64,000 bases of DNA from NCBI GenBank assembly GCA_963815045.1, contig CAWFET010000002.1:434001-498000 (forward strand). Reading direction: 5' to 3'. Of this stretch, positions 44,785-53,906 are shown one piece after another; position 1 is the first letter of the stretch, and every line of letters begins with the position of its first letter. Below the pieces are notes generated by a model. The model was given only the letters and a program-made list of their open reading frames with translations. It did no database searches and was not told the DNA's origin. The stretch is from DASUPK01 sp963815045 (GTDB taxonomy: Bacteria; Actinomycetota; Thermoleophilia; Solirubrobacterales; 70-9). The position numbers were made by a program, and so were the translations under genes.

Positions 44785-45747
44785 TCAGCGCTGACGGTTC
44801 GGCAGCGGGCCCGGTGAGTTGCCGTTCGGCGACGGCTCCTCGCCTCGCCTGACCAGCGACTTCATCCAGCGCAGCGGCTTGGTCAGCCTCCAGCTCGCGC
44901 TCGACTCGACCTGCCTGAGCTGCCGCTCCATGTCCGCCACCGCCGCCTCCCGGGTGAGCTCGGCGGCGTTCGCCTGCATCAGGGCGGCGTCGCGCCGCGC
45001 CTCGGCCCAGCGCGCGCGCTCCTTCCAGTCGCCGGGGATCGTCTGGGCGGGCGAGAGCTTCCCGTCCCACTTCTCGGCCACGCGCATGTGCGCCGCGATC
45101 CATCCCTCGACGTCGCCGATCAGCTCGAGCGAGTGGTGGTGGATCACGCGGATGTGCTCGGTCATCACCTTCTTGCCGGCGGCCCGCACCTGCTGGCAGA
45201 CGTCGAAGTCGTAGCCGTGCAGCTGTCCCAGCGACTCGTCGAAGCGGATGTTCTCGATGAACCAGGGCGGCAGGACCATCATGAACCCGTCGATCACGTC
45301 GACCTCGCCCGTCCTGGCCTCGGGCGGCGCCTCGTCCCAGTTGAAGGTGGAGCCCACGATCTCCCCGCCGCCGTATTCCTCATACACATGGGAGAAGGAG
45401 GCGAGGGTCACCGAGCCGTCCCACCAGGCGATGTTCCGCACACCGATCGCGCCGGCGCAGCCGAGAATGCCGAGGTCCGGATGCTGCAGCGCACGCCTGA
45501 CCTTCACGCAGAACTCCGGGTCGACGATCTCGGCGTCCTGGTGGACGAGGACCAGGGCCTCGAGGTTCTCGAGCTTCGCGGCCTCCTCGATCAGCAGGTT
45601 GTAGTTGCGGAAGATCGAGGCGTCGCCGAGGCCGGCGGAGCCGAGGGCGAGAATCTCCGAGTCCTCCTCGGCGACGAGCTTGATCCCGGGCGCGGCGAAG
45701 GCCTCGTACTGGGCGTGGTCGGTGATCGGGCAGCCGAAGGCGATCAT
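44785..45747 (-). CDS. StrF-like glycosyltransferase with SWRLTKPLR tail
   Basis: A 320-residue GT-A-like protein. IRF-type features are YNLLIEEAAKLENLEALVLVHQDAEI (DxD-like QDAE), LGILGCAGAIGVRNIAWWDG and a conserved acceptor segment VDVIDGFMMVLPPWF with GYDFDVCQQVRA. This matches the StrF-type glycosyltransferase group. After residue 245 comes a coiled coil (RDAALMQANAAELTREAAVADMERQLRQVE) and the motif SASWRLTKPLRWMKSLVRR. The same tail motif stands alone in the small protein at 49222. Confidence 0.78.
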   Translation of the reverse strand: MIAFGCPITDHAQYEAFAAPGIKLVAEEDSEILALGSAGLGDASIFRNYNLLIEEAAKLENLEALVLVHQDAEIVDPEFCVKVRRALQHPDLGILGCAGAIGVRNIAWWDGSVTLASFSHVYEEYGGGEIVGSTFNWDEAPPEARTGEVDVIDGFMMVLPPWFIENIRFDESLGQLHGYDFDVCQQVRAAGKKVMTEHIRVIHHHSLELIGDVEGWIAAHMRVAEKWDGKLSPAQTIPGDWKERARWAEARRDAALMQANAAELTREAAVADMERQLRQVESSASWRLTKPLRWMKSLVRRGEEPSPNGNSPGPLPNRQR

Positions 45748-45772
45748 CTCGAGCGGAACATAGCGGCGACGG

Positions 45773-46531
45773 CTATCTGCGGGCCAGCAAGCCGATCGAC
45801 GCGATCCGCCGCATCGGATAGTCCTCGTAGGGCAGCGCGCCGCGCCAGCGCTCGTGCGCCTCGGCCGAGACGAAGTAGGCCTCGGGGTCGGATTCGAGGC
45901 GCCGGATCAGGTCCCCGAGTCCTTCGACGCTCAGCCCGAGGCCGCGAACGGCCTTCTCCAGGCGCTCACGGTGGGCGTCCGCGCCCCAGCCCGCGAGCAC
46001 GTGGTCGACGGCGTGGATCGAGCAGCCACCCGGGGCCAGGGCCGCCGTGGCGGCGCCGATCACCGTGTCCATCGATTCGGCGGGGATGTGCTCGAGCACG
46101 GAGACGGAGTAGATCCCGGCGACCGGGCCCGGGAGCCCGTCGGCCGGCGGGAAGCGCTCGCGGATGAACTTCACCTCCGGGTAGTCGCGCGAGAAGCGCT
46201 CGAACTCCACAGGGCCCTGGTCGCTGCCGTCGTAGGGATCGACCACGGTCACCGAGTATCCGAGCCTGGTGAGGAGGCCGGCGACCAGCGGCTCGCCGGC
46301 CCCGATCTCGATCAGCCGGCCGCCGCGCTCCACCGTGCCGAGAATGGCCTTCACCATCCAGCAGCGCTGCAGGTCCTTCATGTCCCCGCTAGCCCTCGCG
46401 AGCCCGCCGAGGTTGTCGAGGCTGTCCGCGAAGTCGCGGACCGTTCCGTAGCAGAGCTCCTCGACCGGGAACCGGCCGCGGTACAGCTCGTCGAGCTCCC
46501 AGAGGCGATCCTGGGGGATCCCCTGGCTCAT
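45773..46531 (-). CDS. SAM-dependent methyltransferase
   Basis: A 252-residue class I methyltransferase. RLIEIGAGEPLVAGLLTRLG is motif I, VTVVDPYDGSDQG motif II, and SVSVLEHIPAESMDTVIGAATAALAPGG is the region after the active loop with its LEHI pattern. The ATG overlaps the GT4 stop upstream (ATGA). It probably methylates a sugar or a glycan terminus; substrate unknown. Confidence 0.85.
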   Translation of the reverse strand: MSQGIPQDRLWELDELYRGRFPVEELCYGTVRDFADSLDNLGGLARASGDMKDLQRCWMVKAILGTVERGGRLIEIGAGEPLVAGLLTRLGYSVTVVDPYDGSDQGPVEFERFSRDYPEVKFIRERFPPADGLPGPVAGIYSVSVLEHIPAESMDTVIGAATAALAPGGCSIHAVDHVLAGWGADAHRERLEKAVRGLGLSVEGLGDLIRRLESDPEAYFVSAEAHERWRGALPYEDYPMRRIASIGLLARR

Positions 46532-47709
46532 GCGGCCACCGGCGCACGGCTCGCCAGCCGCTCCCTGTAGAAGCCGGCCAGGCGCCCCGCGTTTCGAGGC
46601 CAGCTCAGATGCTCGAGGGCGAACTGGCGCGCGCCGTGACCCAGCCTTCGGGCGAGCTCACGGTCGTCCATCAGCTCCTCGATGCGCGCGGCGATCTCGA
46701 GTGCCGTCCCCTCGCGCAGGAGCAGGACGTTCTCCCGATCGGTGAGGTCATTCCCGAGATTGCAGGCGGGCATCACAACCGGCCGGCCCATCGCCAGGAA
46801 CTCCGGCAGCTTCGACGGGAGCCGGTAGCGGTTGAAGTCGTCGGGTGCGCCCGGCTGGACGTAGGCATCGGCGAGGGCGAGATGGCCCGGGATCTCGCGC
46901 CAGGGCACGTCGCCCAGGTCGGGCTCGCGATGGCGGAGAGCCTGGAGGGTCCTCGGATCGACCCCCCCGAGCCGCGTGCCGCCGAGACGGACCAGCCTCA
47001 CGGGCCGGCCTCGCCGCTGCAGCAGCTTCACCGCGAGATACAGGCTGAACAGCTCCCGCAGGTTGGCCCAATGCCCGACTCCGTGGTAGACGAGGACGAA
47101 GTCGTCGGGCCGCAGCCCGAGCTCCTCTCGCGAGAGAACGGGGGACAGGTCCGGCCGGAAGCGCTCGTGGTCGACACCCGGCCGCGCCAGATCGTGCGGC
47201 CGTCCGGCGAAGTTGAACTCGTTGAGCTCCTCGGTGATCACCGTGACCCCGGCAGCGCCCTTCATCAGGCGCGGGTAATGAAGCGGGTGGATGAAGTCGT
47301 CGGAGCAGAGCTCGTCGAGGCGCGCGGGCGGCAATCGGCGGAGCCGCTCGTAGGGCAGTCTCAGCGCGGTGGAGAGCAGGTGCTCCTCGTTGTCCTCGAG
47401 GTGCACGACGTATGGAGCGCCGAGGACCGAGGCCGCGCGTTCCGTGGCCCTGCGGACCACCTCGCGCGGCGTCCAGGCGCAGATCATGGTCTCTTCCGGA
47501 TCGCGTAACCAGTCCCGCAGCCGCCGGTCGAGCCGCTCGTAGTTGATGCACTCGAAGCTCGGCTCGCCGATGGTCGCGATCCGGTCCACCTCACCCTGGC
47601 CGCAGAGGACGACCTCTATGCCCTGCGCCGTCATCTCCTCGCCGAGGTGGAACGCCTGGATGACGCTGTTGACGTGGAGCTTCCCGAAGTGGAGGAAGAG
47701 GACCCTCAC
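46528..47709 (-). CDS. Family 4-like glycosyltransferase
   Basis: A 393-residue GT-B enzyme. It begins MRVLFLHFGKLHVNSVIQAFHLGEEM; FVLVYHGVGHWANLRELFSLYLAVKLL opens the second Rossmann domain and YRLPSKLPEFLAMGRPVVMPACN is the donor region. The start is GTG at 47709, overlapping the upstream stop as GTGA. Three coupled genes in a row (GT2, GT4, methyltransferase) suggest they build one branch of the glycan. Confidence 0.85.
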   Translation of the reverse strand: MRVLFLHFGKLHVNSVIQAFHLGEEMTAQGIEVVLCGQGEVDRIATIGEPSFECINYERLDRRLRDWLRDPEETMICAWTPREVVRRATERAASVLGAPYVVHLEDNEEHLLSTALRLPYERLRRLPPARLDELCSDDFIHPLHYPRLMKGAAGVTVITEELNEFNFAGRPHDLARPGVDHERFRPDLSPVLSREELGLRPDDFVLVYHGVGHWANLRELFSLYLAVKLLQRRGRPVRLVRLGGTRLGGVDPRTLQALRHREPDLGDVPWREIPGHLALADAYVQPGAPDDFNRYRLPSKLPEFLAMGRPVVMPACNLGNDLTDRENVLLLREGTALEIAARIEELMDDRELARRLGHGARQFALEHLSWPRNAGRLAGFYRERLASRAPVAA

Positions 47710-49232
47710 CCGATCGCCTCCCGCATCGCCACCGCCTGCGGGTCGCCGCTGAACGGCGAGACGCTGTAGTCGGCCGCCTCCCGGAAGAAGCGCCGGCTGT
47801 AGTACGGGTCGCCTGCCTCGAGGGCGTCGTAGTGGCGGTCGACGAAGAGCGCGCGATCGATCACGTCGAAGTCCGAGCGCCGCTGCGCCTCGGTGGTGTG
47901 CACGACTCCTCGCGGCTCCGGCGCGCAGACGACGCTCTGGCCCAGGTCCCCGATCCGAAGGCAGAGGTCGAGATCCTGAAACTGGCGGGAAAACGCCTCC
48001 TCGAAGCCGCCCAGCCGCTCGAAGGTCGAGCGGCGGAGCAGCATGCAGTCCATGCTGACCGCGGAGACCTCACGGGCGCAGCAGAGCGAGCCGTAGTAGC
48101 CGTCCGCGTCCGCGTCGAAGCCGCGCATGACCGGGGCGGCGGGGTCGTAGAGGCCGGTTGCATAGCCGGCGGATTCGACTCGCCCGTCGGGGCGGGTGAG
48201 CATCGGGCCGACAGCGCCCACCCCGGGCAGCAGCGCATAGAGGAGCAGCTGCTCGACCCAGCCGGGCTCGACCATCTCCGTGTCCTCCCCGATGAAGGCG
48301 ATGAACTCCCCGCCGCCGCGCCCGGCGGCCCGGTTCGCCTGTTCGGCCGGGTGGAATGAGCCGTCGGCGTCCCTGCGTGATGGCACGACCACGTCAACGG
48401 CGGGGGTCGCTGTCAGGGGTTGCGCTCGCAGTTGCAGCCGGTGCGGGATCTTCGGGTGGGGGATCGCCTGCGCGGCGATTCCGCGCCGGCGAAGGTGGGC
48501 GTTCACCGCGCGGGCCTGAAGCTCGGTCACGCCCTCCTTCGCATGCTCCGAGAGCGCGATGCTGCCCGGGATCGCCCGCCAGTGGTAGAGCGTCTCCGGG
48601 ATGTGGTGGATCCGGTCGGTGCGCTCGGAGAGGCGCAGGACGAGCTCGAAGTCCTGGATGGTGTCGTAGTCCGAATCGAACCCCCCGGCCTCCGAGATGA
48701 GCTCTCGGCGCACGACGAGCAGGTGACCGACGTACATCGCCCCCAGCGCATAGACGGGCGACCAGCCGGGCTTGTGGAACGGATCGACGAGCGCGCCGTC
48801 TGCGGTGATCTTGTCCTGGTCGGAGTAGGCGACGTCGAATCCGCGCTCCGAGAACTCGCTCGCCACCCGCAGCAGGGCGTCGGGTGTGAGCTCGTCGTCG
48901 TGGTCCAGGAAGGCGACGAGCTCGCCGTGGCAGAGCTCGACACCCTGGTTGGATGCGGCCGAGATCCCGACGTTCTCGGAGAGCAGGCGCGCGGTGATCC
49001 GAGGATCGAGCGACACCGCCCGTTTCACGGCCTTGCGGGTTTCAGCCCGGGTGGACCCGTCGTCGAGGAGGACCAGCTCCCAGTCCGGATAGTGCTGGGC
49101 GCGGACCGATCCGATCGCCCGCTTCAGATAGCGCGGCTCCACGTCGTACACCGGCATCACCACCGAGATCAGCGGCCGGCTGGGGAGCGTCGCGAGCTCC
49201 GCCGCGACCGCGGAGCGGTCCCTATCCCTCAC
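47706..49232 (-). CDS. Tandem GT2 glycosyltransferase
   Basis: A 508-residue protein. Residues 20-270 are a GT2 domain (ISVVMPVYDVEPRYLKRAIGSV, VLLDDGSTRAET, AFLDHDDELTPDALLR). Residues 290-470 are a second GT-A-like domain (EFIAFIGEDTEMVEPGW, GVGAVGPMLTRPDGRVESAGYA, MDCMLLRRSTFERLGGFEEAF). It resembles the multidomain GT2 enzymes of O-antigen and wall-sugar clusters. The second half lacks a clear nucleotide loop, so it may be a partial domain. The GTG start overlaps the small tail-motif gene by 11 bases. Confidence 0.82.
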   Translation of the reverse strand: MRDRDRSAVAAELATLPSRPLISVVMPVYDVEPRYLKRAIGSVRAQHYPDWELVLLDDGSTRAETRKAVKRAVSLDPRITARLLSENVGISAASNQGVELCHGELVAFLDHDDELTPDALLRVASEFSERGFDVAYSDQDKITADGALVDPFHKPGWSPVYALGAMYVGHLLVVRRELISEAGGFDSDYDTIQDFELVLRLSERTDRIHHIPETLYHWRAIPGSIALSEHAKEGVTELQARAVNAHLRRRGIAAQAIPHPKIPHRLQLRAQPLTATPAVDVVVPSRRDADGSFHPAEQANRAAGRGGGEFIAFIGEDTEMVEPGWVEQLLLYALLPGVGAVGPMLTRPDGRVESAGYATGLYDPAAPVMRGFDADADGYYGSLCCAREVSAVSMDCMLLRRSTFERLGGFEEAFSRQFQDLDLCLRIGDLGQSVVCAPEPRGVVHTTEAQRRSDFDVIDRALFVDRHYDALEAGDPYYSRRFFREAADYSVSPFSGDPQAVAMREAIG

Positions 49233-49482
49233 GCCGCAGCAGCCTGCCCATCGCGCGGAGCGGCTTCGTCAGCTTCCAGCTCGTCGTCGCCTCGTACTCC
49301 GCCGCGAGCAGCATCGCGGGCGAGCCGGCGCCGCCGCGCGCCCACTCGCGGTCGGCCTCGACGAAGGCGCGCCGCATCAGCTCGCGGTTCATGTCCTCAC
49401 GCAGCCTGTCCAGCTCGTCGCGGAGCCGCGCAGCTTCGGCGCGCGCAGCCGCCAGCTGATCGTCTGCGTCCTCGTCGGGCAT
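49222..49482 (-). CDS. Small coiled-coil protein with SWKLTKPLR motif
   Basis: An 86-residue protein. Residues 8-45 are a coiled coil (LAAARAEAARLRDELDRLREDMNREL), then AEYEATTSWKLTKPLRAMGRLLRREG. That ending is the same as the C-terminal tail of the glycosyltransferase at 44785. A free-standing form may hold a glycosyltransferase at the membrane or in a complex. It overlaps the tandem GT2 gene by 11 bases. No function known. Confidence 0.6.
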   Translation of the reverse strand: MPDEDADDQLAAARAEAARLRDELDRLREDMNRELMRRAFVEADREWARGGAGSPAMLLAAEYEATTSWKLTKPLRAMGRLLRREG

Positions 49483-49498
49483 TGCGCCAATCGTAGGA

Positions 49499-51151
49499 CT
49501 AGGCCGGGCAGACCGTGGCCGTTCCGCGCCCGCTCAGCTGGATCGTCCAGGGCACGGATGAGCGGTCGGCCGGGATCCGGATGAGCTCCGCCTGTCCGGC
49601 CGGGAGGTTGCCGAGCGAGACCGGGAACGATGCCCTCGCGTAGCGGCGCAGGCCCGCCGCGACGCCGCCGCCGCTCGCGCGAATCACAAAGCCGCCGGCG
49701 GGGACCACAGCGGTCGGCCCCTTCGAGGCGGTCACCGCGAGGCATCGCCGCGCGGTCCCCGCGCCCGCCGCTGCGAAATGGATCCCGAGGGCGGCGCCCG
49801 AAACCTTGTCGGCAGCCACCCGGCCCACCTCCGGCGCCGTGGCCAGCTCGGACGGCGAGTAGGCGGGGGATCCGTAGGCGTTCACCGCGGACAGGTAGGA
49901 GCGGGCGTCCAGCAGGCCGAGGTAGTCCACATCCGAATTCGCGAGCGTCAGCTGGAAGTCGGGATCGACTCGGTCGCGCGCCAGCTCCAGCCCGGCGAGG
50001 CCGCCTCGAGTCTTCTGCGCAATCCCCGCAAGCCCGTGTGCGGCATCCCGGAGCCTCGTGTAGTTGCTCAACGCCGCGGAGACGGCAACGGCAAGGATCC
50101 CGATCGTGGCCCAGCGTCCGATCCGCGTGCCGCGACCCAGTTCCGCTGCGAGCAGCGCCAGCCCGACACAGCCCATGTACTGGTAGCGGCCGACGGTGGG
50201 GAGCCCGAACTGCGAGGCGTTCAACCCGGTCAGCGCCCAATAGCCGAGCAGGATGGCGAGAACGGTCCAGAGCCGGTCCGGCGGCCGCCAGATGCGCCAG
50301 ATGCGCCAAACCGCCAGGCACCCGGCGAGCACCAGGAGAGGGCGCCCCCAGGCAAGGGCCGGCGTCTCGGTCACCCCGATCGGGCGGCTCAGTCCGAGGT
50401 AGACGGAGATGCTCGAGCTCAGGCCGTCGAGCACGTAGGTCGGGAGATGCGTGAAGTTGTCGAAGGAGACGAAGGTGTTGGCCGTGTGACCCCAGCCCAG
50501 GTACCAGAGGGCCCAGAGGACCGCCGGGATCACCGGCACGAGGGCGCGCTGGACCCGACGGGGAGAGAGGGCGACCTCGACCGTCGCTCCCGCTACGAAC
50601 GGGATTCCCGCGTCGGAGAAGAGCAGGCCTGCCACGAGCAGCACGGCCGCGGCGATGTCCCAGCTCCGCTCCTGCCGCTCCAGGCAGAGCAGGGCGGCGA
50701 GGCCGCACGCAACGGAGCCGAACCAGGTCAACTGGTACGGGAAGAGGAGGTCGTCCCAGGACGGCCCCAGGAAGAGGATCGGGAGTATCGCCGCCAGCGC
50801 GAGCCACGCCCCGAGTCGGGCCCTGACGTAGAGGAAGAGGAGCACGACGCTGACCAGGAAGGAGAGAACGGCGACGAGCTGGAACGGCGCCGGCGAGTTC
50901 ATCCCCGAGACACCCAGCAGGACCTTGTAGATCAGGACCGGGATCGCGACCAGGTGCTCCACCGCCGGGTCGAGGAAGGTGCCGACGCTCCAACCGCGCC
51001 GATGGAGCAGCAGCTCCCATTCGTCGCGCCAGAAGGTGATCTGGCGGAGCCAGTGCCACAGGAGGCCCCCGGAGAGCACGATCGCCCCGGCGGCCAGCAC
51101 GTCCGGCAGCCGGCGATCGTTCAGCCATCGCGTTCGGGGACCCGTGCTCAC
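49499..51151 (-). CDS. Polytopic membrane protein, GT39/ArnT-like
   Basis: A 550-residue protein with about ten helices to residue 380 and an outside C-terminal domain. The early segment FWRDEWELLLHRRGW (an acidic pair after the first helix) resembles polyprenyl-phosphate-dependent glycosyltransferases (GT-C). The C-terminal domain ends ELIRIPADRSSVPWTIQ and has two cysteines (ARRCLAV, TVCPA). The protein at 58482 has the same build and an IPADRS end. Probably a membrane glycosyltransferase acting outside; substrate unknown. Confidence 0.65.
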   Translation of the reverse strand: MSTGPRTRWLNDRRLPDVLAAGAIVLSGGLLWHWLRQITFWRDEWELLLHRRGWSVGTFLDPAVEHLVAIPVLIYKVLLGVSGMNSPAPFQLVAVLSFLVSVVLLFLYVRARLGAWLALAAILPILFLGPSWDDLLFPYQLTWFGSVACGLAALLCLERQERSWDIAAAVLLVAGLLFSDAGIPFVAGATVEVALSPRRVQRALVPVIPAVLWALWYLGWGHTANTFVSFDNFTHLPTYVLDGLSSSISVYLGLSRPIGVTETPALAWGRPLLVLAGCLAVWRIWRIWRPPDRLWTVLAILLGYWALTGLNASQFGLPTVGRYQYMGCVGLALLAAELGRGTRIGRWATIGILAVAVSAALSNYTRLRDAAHGLAGIAQKTRGGLAGLELARDRVDPDFQLTLANSDVDYLGLLDARSYLSAVNAYGSPAYSPSELATAPEVGRVAADKVSGAALGIHFAAAGAGTARRCLAVTASKGPTAVVPAGGFVIRASGGGVAAGLRRYARASFPVSLGNLPAGQAELIRIPADRSSVPWTIQLSGRGTATVCPA

Positions 51152-51206
51152 GAGTGGCGGATGGTTATCAGGTATCGCCGGCCGCCCGGGGGCTAAGCTG
51201 CCGCCG

Positions 51207-52610
51207 ATGCCGACGCTCGACCGAGCTCACGGTCAGGCTGGCGCGCCTCGACAGCCCGGTCGCGAGTTCGGCTCCGGCGCGTTCCTGGCTTCGCTGGCCC
51301 TGGCGGGATCCTTTGCGGCCCTGGGGCTGAACAGCATCTCGATCTCCCGGATCGAGGGCGCGGACGGGGCCGGCCTGATCGCGCTGTCCACGCAGTTCGT
51401 ATTCCTGGCGACCTTCGTCGCCGGCGGCGGGCTCCGGACCAGCATCGCGTATCGGGTCGGCGGCGGCCTCTGGTCGCCCCGCAGCGCCGTACGGGGCGCC
51501 CTGATCGCCTCCCTCGGCCTGGGGCTGGCGGGAGCGGCGGTCGGGATGGGCATCTACGGGCTCCTTCGCCACAGCGCGCTCGCCGACTTCAACCTTGCCA
51601 TGGCCGCATCCCTGATGGGCGCGCTGCCGTTCGCGCTCGTCTGGTGGATCGTGCCGGCCATCCCGCTCGCGCAGGAGCGCTACGAGGCCTACGCCCTGCT
51701 CACCGTCACAGGACCGGTCAGCGTGCTGCTGCTCTGCCCGGCGCTCGCGCTCGCCGCGGGTGAGACCGGCGCTGTGATCGGCTTCGCCGCCGGCTATGTG
51801 GTGGGAGGCGTGATCGTGGCGGCCTGGGCGGTGCGACATGCTCGGCTGCCGGAGTCCGCTCGCGGCCCGGAGCACGGCGTGCGGGAGGCAGGCGGGTTCG
51901 GAGCGCGGGCCTGGGTCAACGACCTCTTCCAGCTGATCAACGTGCGGCCCGACCTCTTCATCCTCAGTGCCTACTACGGCGTCGCCGACACCGGCGTCTA
52001 CGCCGTGACGGTCTCGATCACCTCGCTGGTCTGGATCGTCTCGCAGCCGCTCGCGTCCGTGGTGCTGCCGCGCAACGCGATGGTGACCGCCGCCGCCGAT
52101 CCGGGTCTGACGCCGGTGATCCCGACATCCAGCCAGGGCACTGCCGTGCGGCATTCGGTGCTGGTCTCGATCGCCGCCGCGATCGCCGTGGTTCCGATTC
52201 TCGCGCTCGCGCCGCTCGTCTGGGGGCCCGGGTTCGGGCGGACGCTCACGCTCGGGCTGATCCTGCTGCCGGGCGTCGCCCTGCTCGGCGTTGGCCGTGT
52301 GATGGTGGCCGCCTTCACGGGCGCCGGGGCCGCCAACGAGGCCCTCCTCGTCGGCCTCGTGAGCTTCCCGCTCACCTTCATCGCGTTCCTGATCGTGATC
52401 CCGGACCACGGCTCGACCGGGGCGGCGATCGTCTCCTGCTGCTCATACATCCTCGCCTCGGCCCTGGCCGCCTACCTGTTCCTGCGCGGACCGGGCCACA
52501 CGGTGCGCTCCTCGCTGGTTCCGAGGGCGGACGACCTCCGCGACTACACCCGCCTGGCACGGCGCGGACTCGACGCGCTCGGACGCAGGCGTTTCGGGGT
52601 TAGCCAGTAG
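51207..52610 (+). CDS. Wzx-like polysaccharide flippase
   Basis: A 467-residue membrane protein with about twelve helices of the MATE/MVF type. Family features: FLASLALAGSFAALGLNSI start, WVNDLFQLINVRPDLFILSAYYG in the middle, TDTG-like VADTGVYAVTVSI, then SQPLASVVLPRNAM. It differs from the broken flippase at 31817, so the locus had two. The ATG at 51207 is preferred; an upstream extension is not flippase-like. It is 12 bases before the Wzt-like gene. Confidence 0.83.
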   Translation: MPTLDRAHGQAGAPRQPGREFGSGAFLASLALAGSFAALGLNSISISRIEGADGAGLIALSTQFVFLATFVAGGGLRTSIAYRVGGGLWSPRSAVRGALIASLGLGLAGAAVGMGIYGLLRHSALADFNLAMAASLMGALPFALVWWIVPAIPLAQERYEAYALLTVTGPVSVLLLCPALALAAGETGAVIGFAAGYVVGGVIVAAWAVRHARLPESARGPEHGVREAGGFGARAWVNDLFQLINVRPDLFILSAYYGVADTGVYAVTVSITSLVWIVSQPLASVVLPRNAMVTAAADPGLTPVIPTSSQGTAVRHSVLVSIAAAIAVVPILALAPLVWGPGFGRTLTLGLILLPGVALLGVGRVMVAAFTGAGAANEALLVGLVSFPLTFIAFLIVIPDHGSTGAAIVSCCSYILASALAAYLFLRGPGHTVRSSLVPRADDLRDYTRLARRGLDALGRRRFGVSQ

Positions 52611-52622
52611 CCTCGCCCCGGG

Positions 52623-53906
52623 ATGACTGACCCAGCAGGAAAGCGGGCGAATGCGGTCCGTGATGCCCCCCTCGCCATCGAGGCGCGCGGAGTCGAGAAG
52701 ACCTTCAGGATTCCGACCCACCGGATCGACTCCTTCAAGGAGCGGGTCGTCCACCCGTTCGCGCGCCCCACCTACCGGGAGCTGAGAGCGCTGCGTGGCG
52801 TGTCGTTCGACGTCCATCGTGGAGAGTTCTTCGGCATCGTCGGGCGCAACGGCTCCGGCAAGAGCACGCTGCTGAAGATCCTGGCGAGCATCTACCGGGC
52901 GGACTCGGGGTCGATCAGGATGGCCGGCCGGGTGGCCCCGTTCATCGAGCTCGGTGTCGGCTTCGACGCCGAGCTGACGGCGCGGGAGAACGTGACCCTG
53001 AACGGAGTGATGATGGGCCTCTCGAGGAAGGAGGCGGCGCGGCGGCTCGATTCCGTCCTCGACTTCGCCGAGCTCGGCGAGTTCGTGGACCTGAAGCTCA
53101 AGAACTACTCCTCCGGAATGCTCGTGCGCCTTGCCTTCTCGGTGATGATCCAGGCGGAGGCCGACATCCTGCTGATCGACGAGGTGCTTGCCGTCGGCGA
53201 CGCCGCCTTTCAGCAGAAGTGCCGCGACGTCTTCGCAGACATGAGGAGCGGGGGTCGCACGGTCGTCCTGGTGACCCACGACATGACCGCCGTGCAGCGC
53301 TACTGCCACCGGGCCATGCTGCTCGACGAAGGGGGGCTCACCTTCCTGGGCGACCCCGAGGAGGCGGGCCGCCAGTACCTCCGGATGAACTTCGCCAAGC
53401 GGACCGTGTCTGTGAGGGGAGATCGCGAGATCTCGGTGGTGCCGGACTTCCTCGCCCGCGTCAGCGATGCGTGGCTGGAGGACGCGAGCGGCGAGCGGGT
53501 CACGAACGTCGAGGCGGGTCAGCCGATCAAGTTGAACGCGGTGATCGAGGCGCGCCGCGACCTCCCGAACCCCAGCTTCGGGATCCATTGCAACAACGCC
53601 GACGGCGTCCACGTCTTCGAGCTGCACGAGGTCCTTGCGGGCGGGAATGGCGGTGCGCACCTGGCGGCCGGCGACCGCGCTCGGATCACCGCCACGATCG
53701 AGAACCCGCTGATGCCGGGGCGCTACGCGATCGTCTGCTGGGTGGGGGTCCTCCGCAACGAGGAGGAGACCGCGCAGCAGGCCATCAAGCTCCTGGATTT
53801 CGTGGTCTTCGGCGTCGCCAAGGGACAGGGGTTGGTCGCGGTGCCGGGAGAGGTCGGCGTCCAGGTCGAGCCCGCCTCGGCTCCGTCCCCGGAGACGAAG
53901 AGGTGA
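52623..53906 (+). CDS. Wzt-like ATPase of a polysaccharide ABC exporter
   Basis: A 427-residue protein. The ATPase has GRNGSGKST at 74-82, signature YSSGMLVRLAFS, Walker B ILLIDEVLAVGD and VTHDM, the exact style of TagH/Wzt/RfbE exporters. Residues 265-415 are a beta-sandwich (Wzt_C-like) that binds the end of the glycan in characterised homologues (VEAGQPIKLNAVIEARRD, NPLMPGRYAIVCWVG). The 3' end overlaps the permease gene as GTGA. So one glycan is exported finished, by the ABC route. Confidence 0.9.
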   Translation: MTDPAGKRANAVRDAPLAIEARGVEKTFRIPTHRIDSFKERVVHPFARPTYRELRALRGVSFDVHRGEFFGIVGRNGSGKSTLLKILASIYRADSGSIRMAGRVAPFIELGVGFDAELTARENVTLNGVMMGLSRKEAARRLDSVLDFAELGEFVDLKLKNYSSGMLVRLAFSVMIQAEADILLIDEVLAVGDAAFQQKCRDVFADMRSGGRTVVLVTHDMTAVQRYCHRAMLLDEGGLTFLGDPEEAGRQYLRMNFAKRTVSVRGDREISVVPDFLARVSDAWLEDASGERVTNVEAGQPIKLNAVIEARRDLPNPSFGIHCNNADGVHVFELHEVLAGGNGGAHLAAGDRARITATIENPLMPGRYAIVCWVGVLRNEEETAQQAIKLLDFVVFGVAKGQGLVAVPGEVGVQVEPASAPSPETKR

